Shown here piece by piece: positions 31,775 through 42,650 of a DNA stretch of 64,000 bases (positions are counted from its first letter, which is position 1; every line of letters begins with the position of its first letter). A program made the position numbers and the translations under genes. Source of the DNA: Scatophagus argus (lineage: Eukaryota; Chordata; Actinopteri; Scatophagidae); assembly GCF_020382885.2 (NCBI RefSeq), contig NC_058502.1:16147950-16211949 (forward strand). The letters are read 5' to 3'. The notes beneath the pieces are model-generated. The model did no database searches and was not told where the DNA came from. It was given only the letters and a program-made list of their open reading frames with translations.

Positions 31775-31786
31775 GAAATCGAAACT
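31775..31786 (+). promoter_or_regulatory. eif2ak2: ISRE upstream of PKR copy B
   Basis: GAAATCGAAACT is an exact match to GAAANNGAAACT, 97 bases before the copy B start codon. A reverse-orientation near match, AGTTTCACTTTT, lies at 31708-31719 (one mismatch). Two elements so close to the start suggest strong interferon induction. Confidence 0.8.
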
Positions 31787-31882
31787 TAAAGGTACGAAAA
31801 GTCAGCAGAATCGAAACAACACAGGACACACAGGCTGTGAGCAGAATCAAGACCCGAAGGGGAAAGAAGAGCATCGTCGTTT

Positions 31883-34800
31883 ATGATGGATACTGGAAAC
31901 TACATAGCCAGACTGAACGAGTATGCACAGAGAAAGCGCTTCAGTTTGACGTACGAGGACGGCGGCTCTGATGGCCCTGACCATAACAGAATGTGAGTTT
32001 AAACGCTCTCTGGTAATTACAAAGCGGCTGCACATTATTTTATACAGTGTCAAGACAACACCCACAGAAAGTTAGTGATCAGATACATTTTAGGTGGTGT
32101 ATCCGAAACCCCTGAACGACCGTGATTTGACTGAGTTTAGTTTAATTTAGCTCACATACTTGTTGTCTTAAAGATTTTTCACATGACTTTAACCTCATCT
32201 GTTTTTCAGAGAAAGGTGGAAAGGAGGAGCATAAAGTGTACAAAGTCATCCTTGTTTAAAAACAAGTCTTTCCTGTTGCTGCAGATAGCATAACAAAAAA
32301 GTATAACAAGTAAGAGAATTCCTCCACAGATTCAGACAGAGGGCAGTCCTTAATGGTAAAGTCTATCCAGATGGGCTGGGCAAGACCAAGAGGGACGCCA
32401 AGCGTGAAGCAGCTAAAAACGCCCTGAATGATTTGGGGAAAGGACATCAGGACTCAGTTGACCCAGTAAGAATTTAGTTCCTCTTTGCTTAACTAGTGCA
32501 TGTTGAAATTATTTCAAAAGATGTTGCGTTCGTGATAATAGTCACTATTTTGGTGGGATCCCATTTTCAGTGAAAAAAATAAATAAAAATAATGATGGCA
32601 TCTCTGTAACACCACAGTGGGTCATTTGATGTGACATATTTTACTGTATATATTTATATTTTGCACTTAGCTATAGTGATTTCTTTAATATTTCAATTGT
32701 TTGTGTTAATTGTTCCCTAATTGTAGGTATTTACAAGAACAGGAATTGCATATGTCTCCTTTATGTATATTTGTTATTTTCTTGGCAGACAGAAAGTGCA
32801 GCAGAAGCTTCTGTTGTGCCAGTTCATCAGACAAGAACTGGGGACATTAACTATATATGCTGGCTCAATGAATATGGTCAGAAGAACAGAGTTACTATAA
32901 AGCCTGTGGAGTCAACAAGACCGGGACCAAATAATGTCACGCAGTAAGTCTCCACATTGCATCCAAATTCTTAGCTGTGATTCAAAGATGCAGGAAACAG
33001 AAGTTTTTATGCTATTAGATGCTGTAGCTTTGTGGTTGGTGATAAGGAGTATCCGGCTGCCACTGGGAAAACAAAGAGGGAAGCCAAGGAGGAAGCAGCA
33101 AAGCTTGTACATCATGAGATATGTGGAAGTAAAACAACAGAGGTGAGTAATACACACCGCTTTCTCCTGGATTAATCACAGGCCAGTCTTGTAAGAAGTA
33201 CTGTGGCATGACTTTTGTGTATCTAAAAATTGTAAAAAAAAAAAAAAAAATGCAAAAACTGTGTATCTAAAAACTGTACCTTTGTAACTGTCAAGAACGC
33301 AGATGGGTTTTCCAACTCTGCACCAATTCAAGAAAAGGCAGATTCAGTTTCTGATATCTGGTGAGTAAATCACAACACCAGTGGCTTGTTTAATTTTCAT
33401 GTATTCATCAGTGTGACTTGTTACTTTTTTTATGACAGTACTAAGACAGGATGCCTCAGCTTGAGCTCCAGCTTTACAGAGACGAATTACATCGGAATTG
33501 TCAACCACTATTGTCAGAAGACAAACAGCTCCCTTAAATTTATTGAAGAGAGATGTGGTCCACCTCACAACCGTCAGTGAGTATGAACTTGAATAGACAC
33601 AACAGACGCTAACTTTTCAGAGATGCCCAATCGGAAACAATACTAAACTGTTTTATACTGATCTAAACTTTTTCCTCTTTGTCAAAACCAAACAGATTTT
33701 TCTGCAAAGTAGTGATCAACAATAAGCAATACTCTGAGGGTGAGGGTAATACTGTCAAAGAAGCCAAACAAAATGCAGCTCAGCTGGCCTGGTCTGCTCT
33801 TCAGGAACAGTCAGACTGGGACAGCCAGGTATTTGACATTTTCTACTCCCTTTATAACATCTCACTCACTTCGCCAGTTTATTAGATACAGCTAGATAAA
33901 ACTAATGCAGCCTAATAACATTCCTGCCACAACTCTTACCTTCATTACTATTAATGTTCACTTATTGTTGAAACTAACTGAGAAGTGTCTCAGTTGTTTT
34001 CCTGCCCTCACTGATCAACAGCACCGTAAACTACAGTCACCAAAACAATCATAACATTTGATCAAACGTCTCTAAACCAGTTTTAACAAAAACTGAACAT
34101 TATAATCTTCATGAAAGTAGGATTTATGGCAGATTCTTCCTCAAGTGCTTTTATTTTGAAAGCCCTTTCTATAAAACATTCAAGCAAGGCATTTTTTTTC
34201 ATTGCATTGTGGTTAGTGATATTTCCTAATGCCATCAAGTGGCAGCAGATCTCAATCTCAGCTGCTTCTGAATAGTTTTGAATGAAATTGTTCCTCTGAG
34301 GTGAAATCTTACAATCAGTGATTATGTCTAACATGACCGTATGTTAAACAGCTTTTCTGTGCATTTCAGGTGTCTGTCAGATCAACAGCATCCAACGATG
34401 GTGCACGACCTACATTGTCAGTGCAGTCATCTACACAGTAAGGCACTTGTCATTTGTAGGAGAAGCAGGCTGTACTGACGAAGCTGTACTCACGTCTCTC
34501 ATTGTATTCCCTTAGGGAGTCCTATACATCACCGTCAAAAAGCACATCAGAGAGCACAAGTGACTCTATAATATTCGCCGATTCATCAAACCCCTCCAAG
34601 GCTCAGGTCTGTTCTCTCAGAATGGTAAAAAATCTTTAGTAGGTACAACACAATGTGCACTTATGAAGACTGAATAGCTTTAGTTTGGGTTCATATTTGT
34701 GGTTAAATAAGATGAAAGGTATGGCTGAGATGAAAAACGGTGATGGAAGAAGTATTCATATAATTAATAGTCTGACCCACATCAACTGTAGCTCCATCAG

Positions 34801-37800
34801 GTATCTCTGTTCTGGAAACACTGGTACAGTTATCTCTTTTTAAATTTATTGTATTTTAACTTTTGATATCAACTATGTTATTTTTAATTATTTATTTATT
34901 TATTTTCTTAGCTTTAGGCTTTTATTGTATGTGTTGTGTGTCGGTTGTTGTGTTTGTCTTGCGTATGGACCTTGAATCTGAAATAAAGATACATACATTC
35001 AGATTCTTTACTTAAATAAAATAAATATATAAAAAATACCACGTTACACAAATACTCAACTACAAGTAAGATTCTGGGGCTCTAAAGATGTTCTTAGATT
35101 TATGCTTGAACTTTGTCTTAAGATCATTTCTGTGGGCCTTGCATTTTCTTGCTGCAGATGTCTATGGGTGAGCTTAGTTTAACTACTTTATATACTGTCG
35201 GTTAGTTTAATCTACTGCAATGCATCATATTCAGTAAGAGCATCATATGTTTGTAACATCGCTGTTTCTATGAGCTCAGAAAGACGAGCCTGTTTTCAGC
35301 TTTGTGTGCATTTTACATCTAATCCAGGAGGGTCTTTAAATTGTTTCTTTAGCTGAACACATAAGACAATTTTCTCGGTTTATTACAAACATTCACAACA
35401 CATTTGGAAATACAGGTTTTTCACTGGACAGGAAAGGTTCGTTTACAACATTTGTCTTTCAGATGTGGTTGAAGTACATGATATTTACATGAAAAAGAAG
35501 TACAAAAAATGCTGCATTAACTTGTATGAAAAAGAAGTACAAGTACCTTGAAACTGTACTAAAGTGCAGTACTTGAGTAACTGTACTTCCTTAAATTCCA
35601 CCACTGGGGAAAAATGACGAGAAATAATACATATTTCACATTACTTTCCAACCATATGACACCGTACATAATGTTAGTAATGTGGAAAACTGTAAAAATT
35701 AACTATTTTTTGTGACTTGCAGATGTCCTCCTCGTTCGCTGCATCTAGTGATGATGCATCAACCAGGTTCTCAACTTCACTTAGTGACCATAGTACTAAA
35801 ATATTCTAGAGCTTAATGCTGAAAATGTTTTACTGATGCCTTTTGCTGTGTTCTCCTAGAGAGTCTTCTGCATCGTCACAAAGCATGCCGGTGGCTAAAA
35901 GTAGCTCAGGAATATGCAGTGCTTCGCCAAACTCTACAGAGGATCAGGTCTGCACTTTTTATCACAATCTTTAAATTTATGATGGTTAAAAAATCAGTTC
36001 TCTTTGTTCTGCTTCCTCTGTATTTTAGTTTTTATAAGAGCAAGGATGTTGTCTAGTCAAAGAAAGTAAAGTTAAAGTTGGAAATTTATGCAAATGTGAT
36101 ACCAGTATTTGTTTTGACGAAGAAGTAAACATGTCAAACATCCTCTATTCCTCACGAGGCAGAGCAGTGGGTTTAAATGCTTCACCTGCTGGTGTTGATG
36201 TGAGATGAAGACAACAGGACACTGAAAGAGAGAGAAAGCATGGACTGAAAAGCTCAGATAAAAATATAGGCAACACATAGTACGGTTATTATTTTGCTTT
36301 GATTAGGTGTGGTGATCTACTTCCTTGTACTGTAACTTGTCTTTTGTCTTCCTCTTGTAACTTCAGTATGTGAAGAGGTGTCTGTTGGACCAACAGGAAG
36401 GGGACTGGCAGTGTAGTTGCTATCTAACACAAGATCAACTGCTGTTGATCTATTATCTACTGCTCAGTCAGTCAATCCCAGTGTTACACATTTTCAGCTA
36501 TCACACTGCTCTAGCAAAGTTGATGTGCAGCAGTGCTTGTCTGACTAGGACCACCTGTTGGTGGAGATGTTTGCCTATTTTTGTGTGATTGTTTTGTTTG
36601 TGTGAATGGCATCTATAATTGCATAGCCTGTTCGGTTGCTCTCCTTTTTACAGACAGCTCCAATGTCACTACTAGTTACACTATATAGACACTATATAAA
36701 AGTATTGGCACATGTAACCATTACACCCCATTCTAAATATATAGACAGCAACATGGAGTTTGTCCCCCCTTTACAGCTATATCAACTTCCACTCTTCTGG
36801 TTTCCACAAGATTTTGTAGTGTTTCAGTGGGAATTTTTGCCCAATCATGTAGTAGAGCATTTGTGAGGTCAGGTACTGACGTTGGACCAAAACGGCTGGT
36901 TTGCAGTCTCAATTTAATTTCATTCCAAAGATGTTGGATGGGGTCAAGATCAGGGCTCTGTGTGGGCCAGTCAGGTTTTTCCACACCAAACCCATCCAGC
37001 CACGTCCTTTTGGAGCTTTGTTTTGTGCACTGGGGCACAGTCATGCTGGAACGGAAAAGGACTTTCCCCAAACTGTTGCCACAAAGTTGGAAGCATAGCA
37101 TTGTCCAAAATGTCTTGGTATGCTGAAACATTAAGATTTCCCTTCACTGGGAGTAAGGGGCTGAGCCCAAGCCCCGAGAAGCAGCTCCTGTCCAAATACT
37201 TTTGTCTATATAGCATAAGTTACTGCTGTAGCTAGCAGTCAATTTCTGACAGCTCATTTGCTGTCCCCACAACCCCTTGAGGCAAAAGTACATGCTACTG
37301 AGTTTACTCATTGTGCTCCTCCAGCCATGTAAACACAAGATCTGTCAAGTATAAACATTGCCATGTCATTTCCCTGCATTTCACTCTTCTTACACCTGTC
37401 CTAGCTGCTTTTAAAGAAAAAAAACAGGATTGTTACAGCTAATTTTTACTTTTATTCAAATACATCTACAAATATTTTTGCTGCCTCAAGAATTACAGAT
37501 ACAAATACTGGTCTCACTGCACATCCCCACTACTTGTTTGTTCATTGTATGTCCTAGTTCCTAAAGAGTATACAACACTAAGTGTTCAAAAATTTCAATT
37601 TATTTTAATCTTATATTCTCTAAGCATCCTATCAAAGACAAGAATATTGGAGGAAGACCAAATAACACCCAGACAAGGTATGAAAAAAATATTCAATTGT
37701 AATTAATGCAGTATGTTTATGTAGTACGGTTGTCATTTGTGCATTTCGCTCAAAGTAATTAATGTACTCTCAAGAAGAAATTTCTCTTTTCTTTTTTTTT

Positions 37801-40800
37801 TTTTTTTTTTTTTAACCCTTTTGCCTATGCAACGGTGATCATTTCAGCAGGTTTATTTCGGAATTTGAGCCCATGGACTGTCTTGGAAGTGGAGGATTTG
37901 GTTCAGTTTACAAAGCAAGACATAAACTGACAGCAAAGGTTTATGCTGTGAAGATTGTCAGCTGGGAAGAGTAAGTATACTGTAGGTACCAATGTGCATT
38001 GTTGCATGTACTGTGTGTGGGCAAGTACTTGGTGTACTGAATAATTTTCTTGTTCTCCTTTGGATCAGGAAATCTCTTCGAGAGGTGAAGACATTATCAG
38101 ACCTCCAACACCCTAATATCGTTAGGTACTACACAGTCTGGATGGATACTTCAGGATACCGATTCAACTCCTCCCAGTAAGTCCCTCAAGTCTTAACTTT
38201 TTATTTCAAGGTAAATGAGAGTGATTAATTAATAATTGAAATTAAGTAATAATTGTTGTTAATTAAGTAATTACTTATTTCGGCTCTCACTTTTCTAGGT
38301 CTGCATCAGAAAGATACCTCTATATTCAGATGGAGTTATGTGGCACTAAAACACTACGGGGGTGGATTAAAGAGATGAATGATCAGAATCCGCAAGACCC
38401 CCATAGAAGAGAAAAAAGTCTAAGCATTGCTCAAGCAATAACCAATGGAGTCGAGTACATTCACTCCGAGAAGCACTTCCACAGGGACCTTAAGGTGAGA
38501 CCAGACTCTGCAGTATGAGGCGGTGACGAAGAGTTTACAAAAGCGTTTGAAACACATAAGTATTCTAACCTCAGACAGTTACATGCACAACCCAGTAGTG
38601 ATGCTGATTTACAGCTAACGGTCTAAAGAGCAGGATAGAGCAGGAATGACCGTCATGCTCAGGCTCCGTTGTAAAATGAGCTGAAAAACATCACACAGCT
38701 GGGCCACACATCCTTTCGGGAGTTTGGGGCTCAAGCCATCTGGGCCTGCATCTGGACATAGGCAGCTGAGCATCCCTGCTGATGGTTGAGTCCATTGTGA
38801 CGTGGTTAAAATCCCCAGATATAGCAATGAAGACATCAGGATGCTGAGTCTGAAGTCCGGCGGTCGCAGAGATGATGATGTCAGCAGCCCACGTCGTGGA
38901 ATGTGTTCTACACACAACACACAGTCTAGGTTTATACAGTGAGATTGTGTGGAGTAAAGTAGCTGTAAATAATAGTAAATCCGTAAGTAGTAGTAAATCT
39001 GGAGCTCCTCTAATCTTCTCAATGTGCATTCCACTGATGTCAGAGACGACTTGTGGGTCACTAATGTGTAACAAGTAGAGTGTACACATAGTGTGAACCT
39101 GTCTAAGCAGGCACATCTTACTATCCATATAACGTACCCTGTAAATTACAGGAAAAACATTGCGCCATTGACTTTAAACCAAGTTTTGTTGGTCCAATGG
39201 TCCAGTGGCTTGCTTCTGCTGCATCAAGATAGCAATGCGCAAACAATGTCACACGATCACACCCTATTTAAACACCACAGACTCACAGGTGGGCACAAGA
39301 AAATATGGGTGTGAAAATGACAACTAGCAGTGACACCTCCAATGTGCTCTGTGTCACTTCATGCCATGCATAGGATAGAGTCCTCTTGGTTGATCATTTA
39401 TCTAATCAACTGTGGCTTCAACCACAGGTACCTTTTTAAAATTAATTTCAGGCTCTATGTTCACTAGTTGGTATGTTACTGCTCAACATGTGAGGAAATG
39501 TTTATTTGTTTCAATTTCTGTTTTTGCTTTTCAATGATAAGCCTGAAAACATCCTGTTTGGACGGGATGGAACCGTGAAGATTGGGGACTTTGGCCTTGT
39601 CACAAGAGATGACGATGAATTTGATTTGATGGACAGAACAGTGGGAAAAGGAACGCCAACTTACATGGCTCCTGAACAGGTGAGATGGTCTATACTGACA
39701 ATAACTTTTAATTCTTTTATATTATTGTTGTTGTAATGAGTTTTATAAGGTAGGGTTCCTTTGGGTCAATCACACTTTCCCATTCTGGAGTTCCTGAAGC
39801 TCACATCGGACTATACTGTTGGCAGCAGAGAGCTCAGTGCACTCCAACTTATGAAAATACAGGGAAAAGGGAAAGCACAGACAAATTATGAAAACATCAT
39901 CAATTTAACAGCACATCCAAATACACAAATGAACTGCAGACAACAACCAAAGTGCTCATGTAAAACATATTTTTTTTGTTTTGTTTTTTGGTGTTCTTTT
40001 AAATTAAGGTAATTGATTGTGTTTTCTTGTTTATGTCTTGAAAGGGTAGTCTAATAAGCAAAAAAAAAACAAAAAACAAATATCAAGTCTTTTATCTGCT
40101 ATGTTGTTTTGTATTGGTTCTCCATCTCTGTGCAGCTTTTTGATTTAACATGGCCACACAGCAAAATCTTGTGACCATGGCTGTCAAAGCAGCTTCATTT
40201 GTAATTTATGTTAGATAAGTGTCAGATAATTACTGCATGACTTGATGAGATAGTATAGTGACCAACTTTGGATGTTTTTCCAAAACATATCCTGTCAACA
40301 TTTGCTGAATCAGTGCCAACAGAACATTATTTTAAAACCTAATTGCAGCTTTAAGCAGTAAAGACAGAGCGTAAAGCTGGAGCGTCATGACCAACCTGTA
40401 GAAGTAGGTAATCTGTGATAATTAATGAAAAAATAACATTTGCCAGCATTTGTCTGTACTGTGCTTATTTTCTGCCACAGAAGAAAGAAAAGAAATATGG
40501 CCGAAAAGTGGACATTTTTTCCATGGGGTTGATATTCTTGGAACTCCTTTGGAAAGTCTCTTCTTGGCATGAAAGAGGAAATGTGAGTCTTTTATAAACG
40601 TAACATTGTGTTTTGTTATTACTTATTTTTTCTTGTATGTAGTTGTAGCTTTCAGAATCTGAATTATTTGTAAATTATAGGGTATCTAACATTTTCTCTC
40701 ATCCTTTTATGATTGCTTGACACCAGCTTTTCCGTGATGCCAGATGTCAGATGTTCCCCAAAGACTTTTCACTGACTTTTCCCCAAGAGGTAGATGACCA

Positions 40801-41227
40801 TATTTTGTTATTCTAACTGATTGCCACTTGCCACTTAAAACGCTATTTCTCAGTCAGTCATGATGGTCTGCAGTAGTGGGAAGCTGACATGCAGGGGGTT
40901 ACACTGTTACAACAGCTGTACGTCTCTAAGGGCTGAAGGTCAAAAAGGCTAACCATTGCTCTCTGCTGTCTGTGTGTTGGTTGGACGTTGGAAATACCGT
41001 GAAGTGGGTTTCGGCCCTATTTGTAGCACGCCACCATTTATTGTTGTTGATATAAAGATGTCAGTAGCAGTTGAATTTGTTGTCTTTCGCAGAGGGAAAT
41101 CATTAAGCCAATGCTGTGTGAGAAGCCAGAAGGCCGACCTGAAGCAAGTGAGCTGAAGAAAGACCTGGACAAGTGGGCTCAGATATTCAATACACAAAGC
41201 CAGCCAAATGAAAGTGTTACTGTCTGA
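31883..41227 (+). CDS. eif2ak2: PKR copy B: eIF2alpha kinase with three dsRBMs
   Basis: Same architecture as copy A. 19 exons: 31883-31992, 32330-32465, 32789-32943, 33028-33142, 33296-33360, 33439-33576, 33696-33828, 34370-34437, 34516-34606, 35723-35766, 35860-35947, 37625-37677, 37851-37970, 38069-38176, 38299-38494, 39542-39679, 40481-40582, 40727-40789, 41093-41227 (2058 nt, 685 residues). Two Met codons open the frame; the second aligns with copy A. Three dsRBMs are followed by a long Ser-rich linker (about residues 285-398), longer than in copy A. The kinase has GSGGFG (411-416), Lys433, HRDLKPEN, DFG (Asp556) and both activation-loop Thr, in DRTVGKGT. The exon at 35723-35766 has a weak donor (AG|GTTCTC), but its phase fits both neighbours. 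Introns hold an hAT-like repeat, a Tc1 remnant and a LINE fragment. Likely a functional paralogue. Confidence 0.93.
32849..33139 (+). repeat. eif2ak2: dsRBM2 segment nearly identical to copy A
   Basis: Partner of 25780-26070: 291 bases, about 14 differences and no indel, spanning part of exon 3, the intron and exon 4 of copy B. Confidence 0.8.
34735..35606 (-). mobile_element. hAT-like / MITE-type dispersed repeat
   Basis: The right end read on the minus strand (CAGTGGTGGAATTTAAGG, ending at 35606), and the AGTAC-rich sequence that follows it, resemble a very common spiny-rayed fish repeat whose copies begin CAGTGGTGGAA. A degraded opposite end with AGAAGTATTCA lies near 34745. No transposase frame is visible. 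It sits in the copy B linker intron (34607-35722). Confidence 0.45.
36681..37213 (-). mobile_element. Degenerate Tc1/mariner remnant
   Basis: Both edges carry an inverted CTATATAGAC...AAAAGTATT end. On the minus strand, two overlapping frames give C-terminal Tc1-type transposase pieces ([25 protein letters not shown], here split by frame, then [16 protein letters not shown] and [11 protein letters not shown]). The N-terminal half and DNA-binding region are missing and the frame is broken, so it is dead. It lies in copy B intron 11. Confidence 0.8.
37786..37815. repeat. Poly(T) tract
   Basis: A long T run, interrupted once by C, lies directly upstream of the copy B kinase exon starting at 37851 and may serve as an extended polypyrimidine tract. 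Confidence 0.85.
38625..38960 (-). mobile_element. Non-LTR retrotransposon (LINE) fragment
   Basis: On the minus strand one frame contains [20 protein letters not shown], the conserved core of the LINE ORF2 endonuclease. It then breaks into another frame with [19 protein letters not shown], which belongs to the region before the reverse transcriptase. The sequence between these is deleted, so this is an old internally deleted fragment. It lies in copy B intron 15. Confidence 0.7.
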
Positions 41228-42650
41228 TTATCATGAGGAGCTGTGATAAGTTATAAGAGTGCAAAGAAATTTGTCTCACCCGATGTCCGTCATTCAGTGG
41301 AACATGAAATCAAAATTTATTGTGATTTTTAAAAGTAACTTTCACATTAATGCATATCTGTTGAGCTTTTTACTGTTATTTTGTCAACAGACTTTTTATT
41401 CCATGCAGGAGCAGGTTAAATGCATTGTACTGGTAGTGTTACACAGACTTTTTTTTGTTTGTTTTTTTACTGAAAATGTTAATAATTGTTATGCAGGGTG
41501 GAACGTGCGGTAGTCAGGTGAAAATTGTTCAGTCTTGACCTGACATCTGATTCCTAGGCAGCAGGAAGCTTTTCTGTGGTTTTGTTTTGTTGTTTGTTTT
41601 GGGTGTGGGTTATATTCATGAATCGCTGAAAACATCATTGGGAAATACTGGAAATATTATTGATATTTCCGCTTTATTTCAGTTTTATTTTTTTTAATTA
41701 GAGGGTGGACAAATTCACAAAATTAGAATCTGATCAAATTCAATGTAAAACGTGGAATCATGTTTACAACAGTACGTGTTAATATTAGACTGGCTGCTGT
41801 ACCATCATGTTTTATCAGTGTAATTATTTAATTAAAGGCTTTTGCTTACCATTTCTTTTGACTATTTTCTGTGTTCGTCTAATCATGTACATTTTAAAAC
41901 TCATAAATCAGTGTTTAACGGTAAATAAAAATGTTAGTGTGATTATGTGAACTGACAAGGCTGCATAGTACAGCTGCAAGGAAGCAGAGAGCATACACTA
42001 AGAAGAGTATTTATGTGCCTGCAACATTACCTAACATGCAACCCATTAATGCTGTTCATGCTGGTGCTGAAACTGTCATCAAAACATGGTCTCTGTAGCG
42101 TTGATACTTCAGACATCAGCTTTCTAAAACAGTTATGGGTTATAATGTCAGGTTAAGTCCAACAGAAGTTATACCAGAGGTCAAACTCGCAGTTAAGTCC
42201 AGAAAGACAATGTTTGTCTGTCCTTAAGTTTGAAGGTTTTAGAGGGTTAGATTTCTAGATTTCAGTAGTTTAGTTTACTTAAACAGACATCAGGTAGTAG
42301 ACTGGACTACCTGCTGATTTTACGAATATGCTGTCTTTGTCATATCCATTGATCCAAACCACCAAACTCCAGTCCTACAGGTGGCGGAGCTTGTTTGCTA
42401 AGGAGCATCACTGAGAGAGAGAAGCATTTCCGTGAAGAAGCCTGGGAAACATGGATGTGGCGTATAGCTTCACTGGATAGCAAGTCATCCTGAGTTACAC
42501 ACTCCAGTACAGTAGGTGGCGATATGCACATTTCAAGTGGGTTGAAAGAGAAGAAAAGGAACAAGCTTTATTGGACAGAAGGGGAACATGTACGAAATTT
42601 AAATGACGATACATTCAGTAGCAAATGCACTCAGGGTTTTATGATTCGAG
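41228..42650 (+). other. Spacer between PKR copies B and C, with copy B 3' UTR
   Basis: Candidate copy B poly(A) signals are ATTAAA at 41831-41836 and AATAAA at 41924-41929. The rest shows no gene. I looked for an interferon element in the 700 bases before the copy C start and saw no GAAANNGAAACT on either strand. Confidence 0.5.

Noticed and set aside
35723..35766. Copy B exon with weak donor as evidence that copy B is dead
   Set aside because: The phase fits both neighbours and every other exon and kinase motif is intact; a weak donor alone is not disabling.
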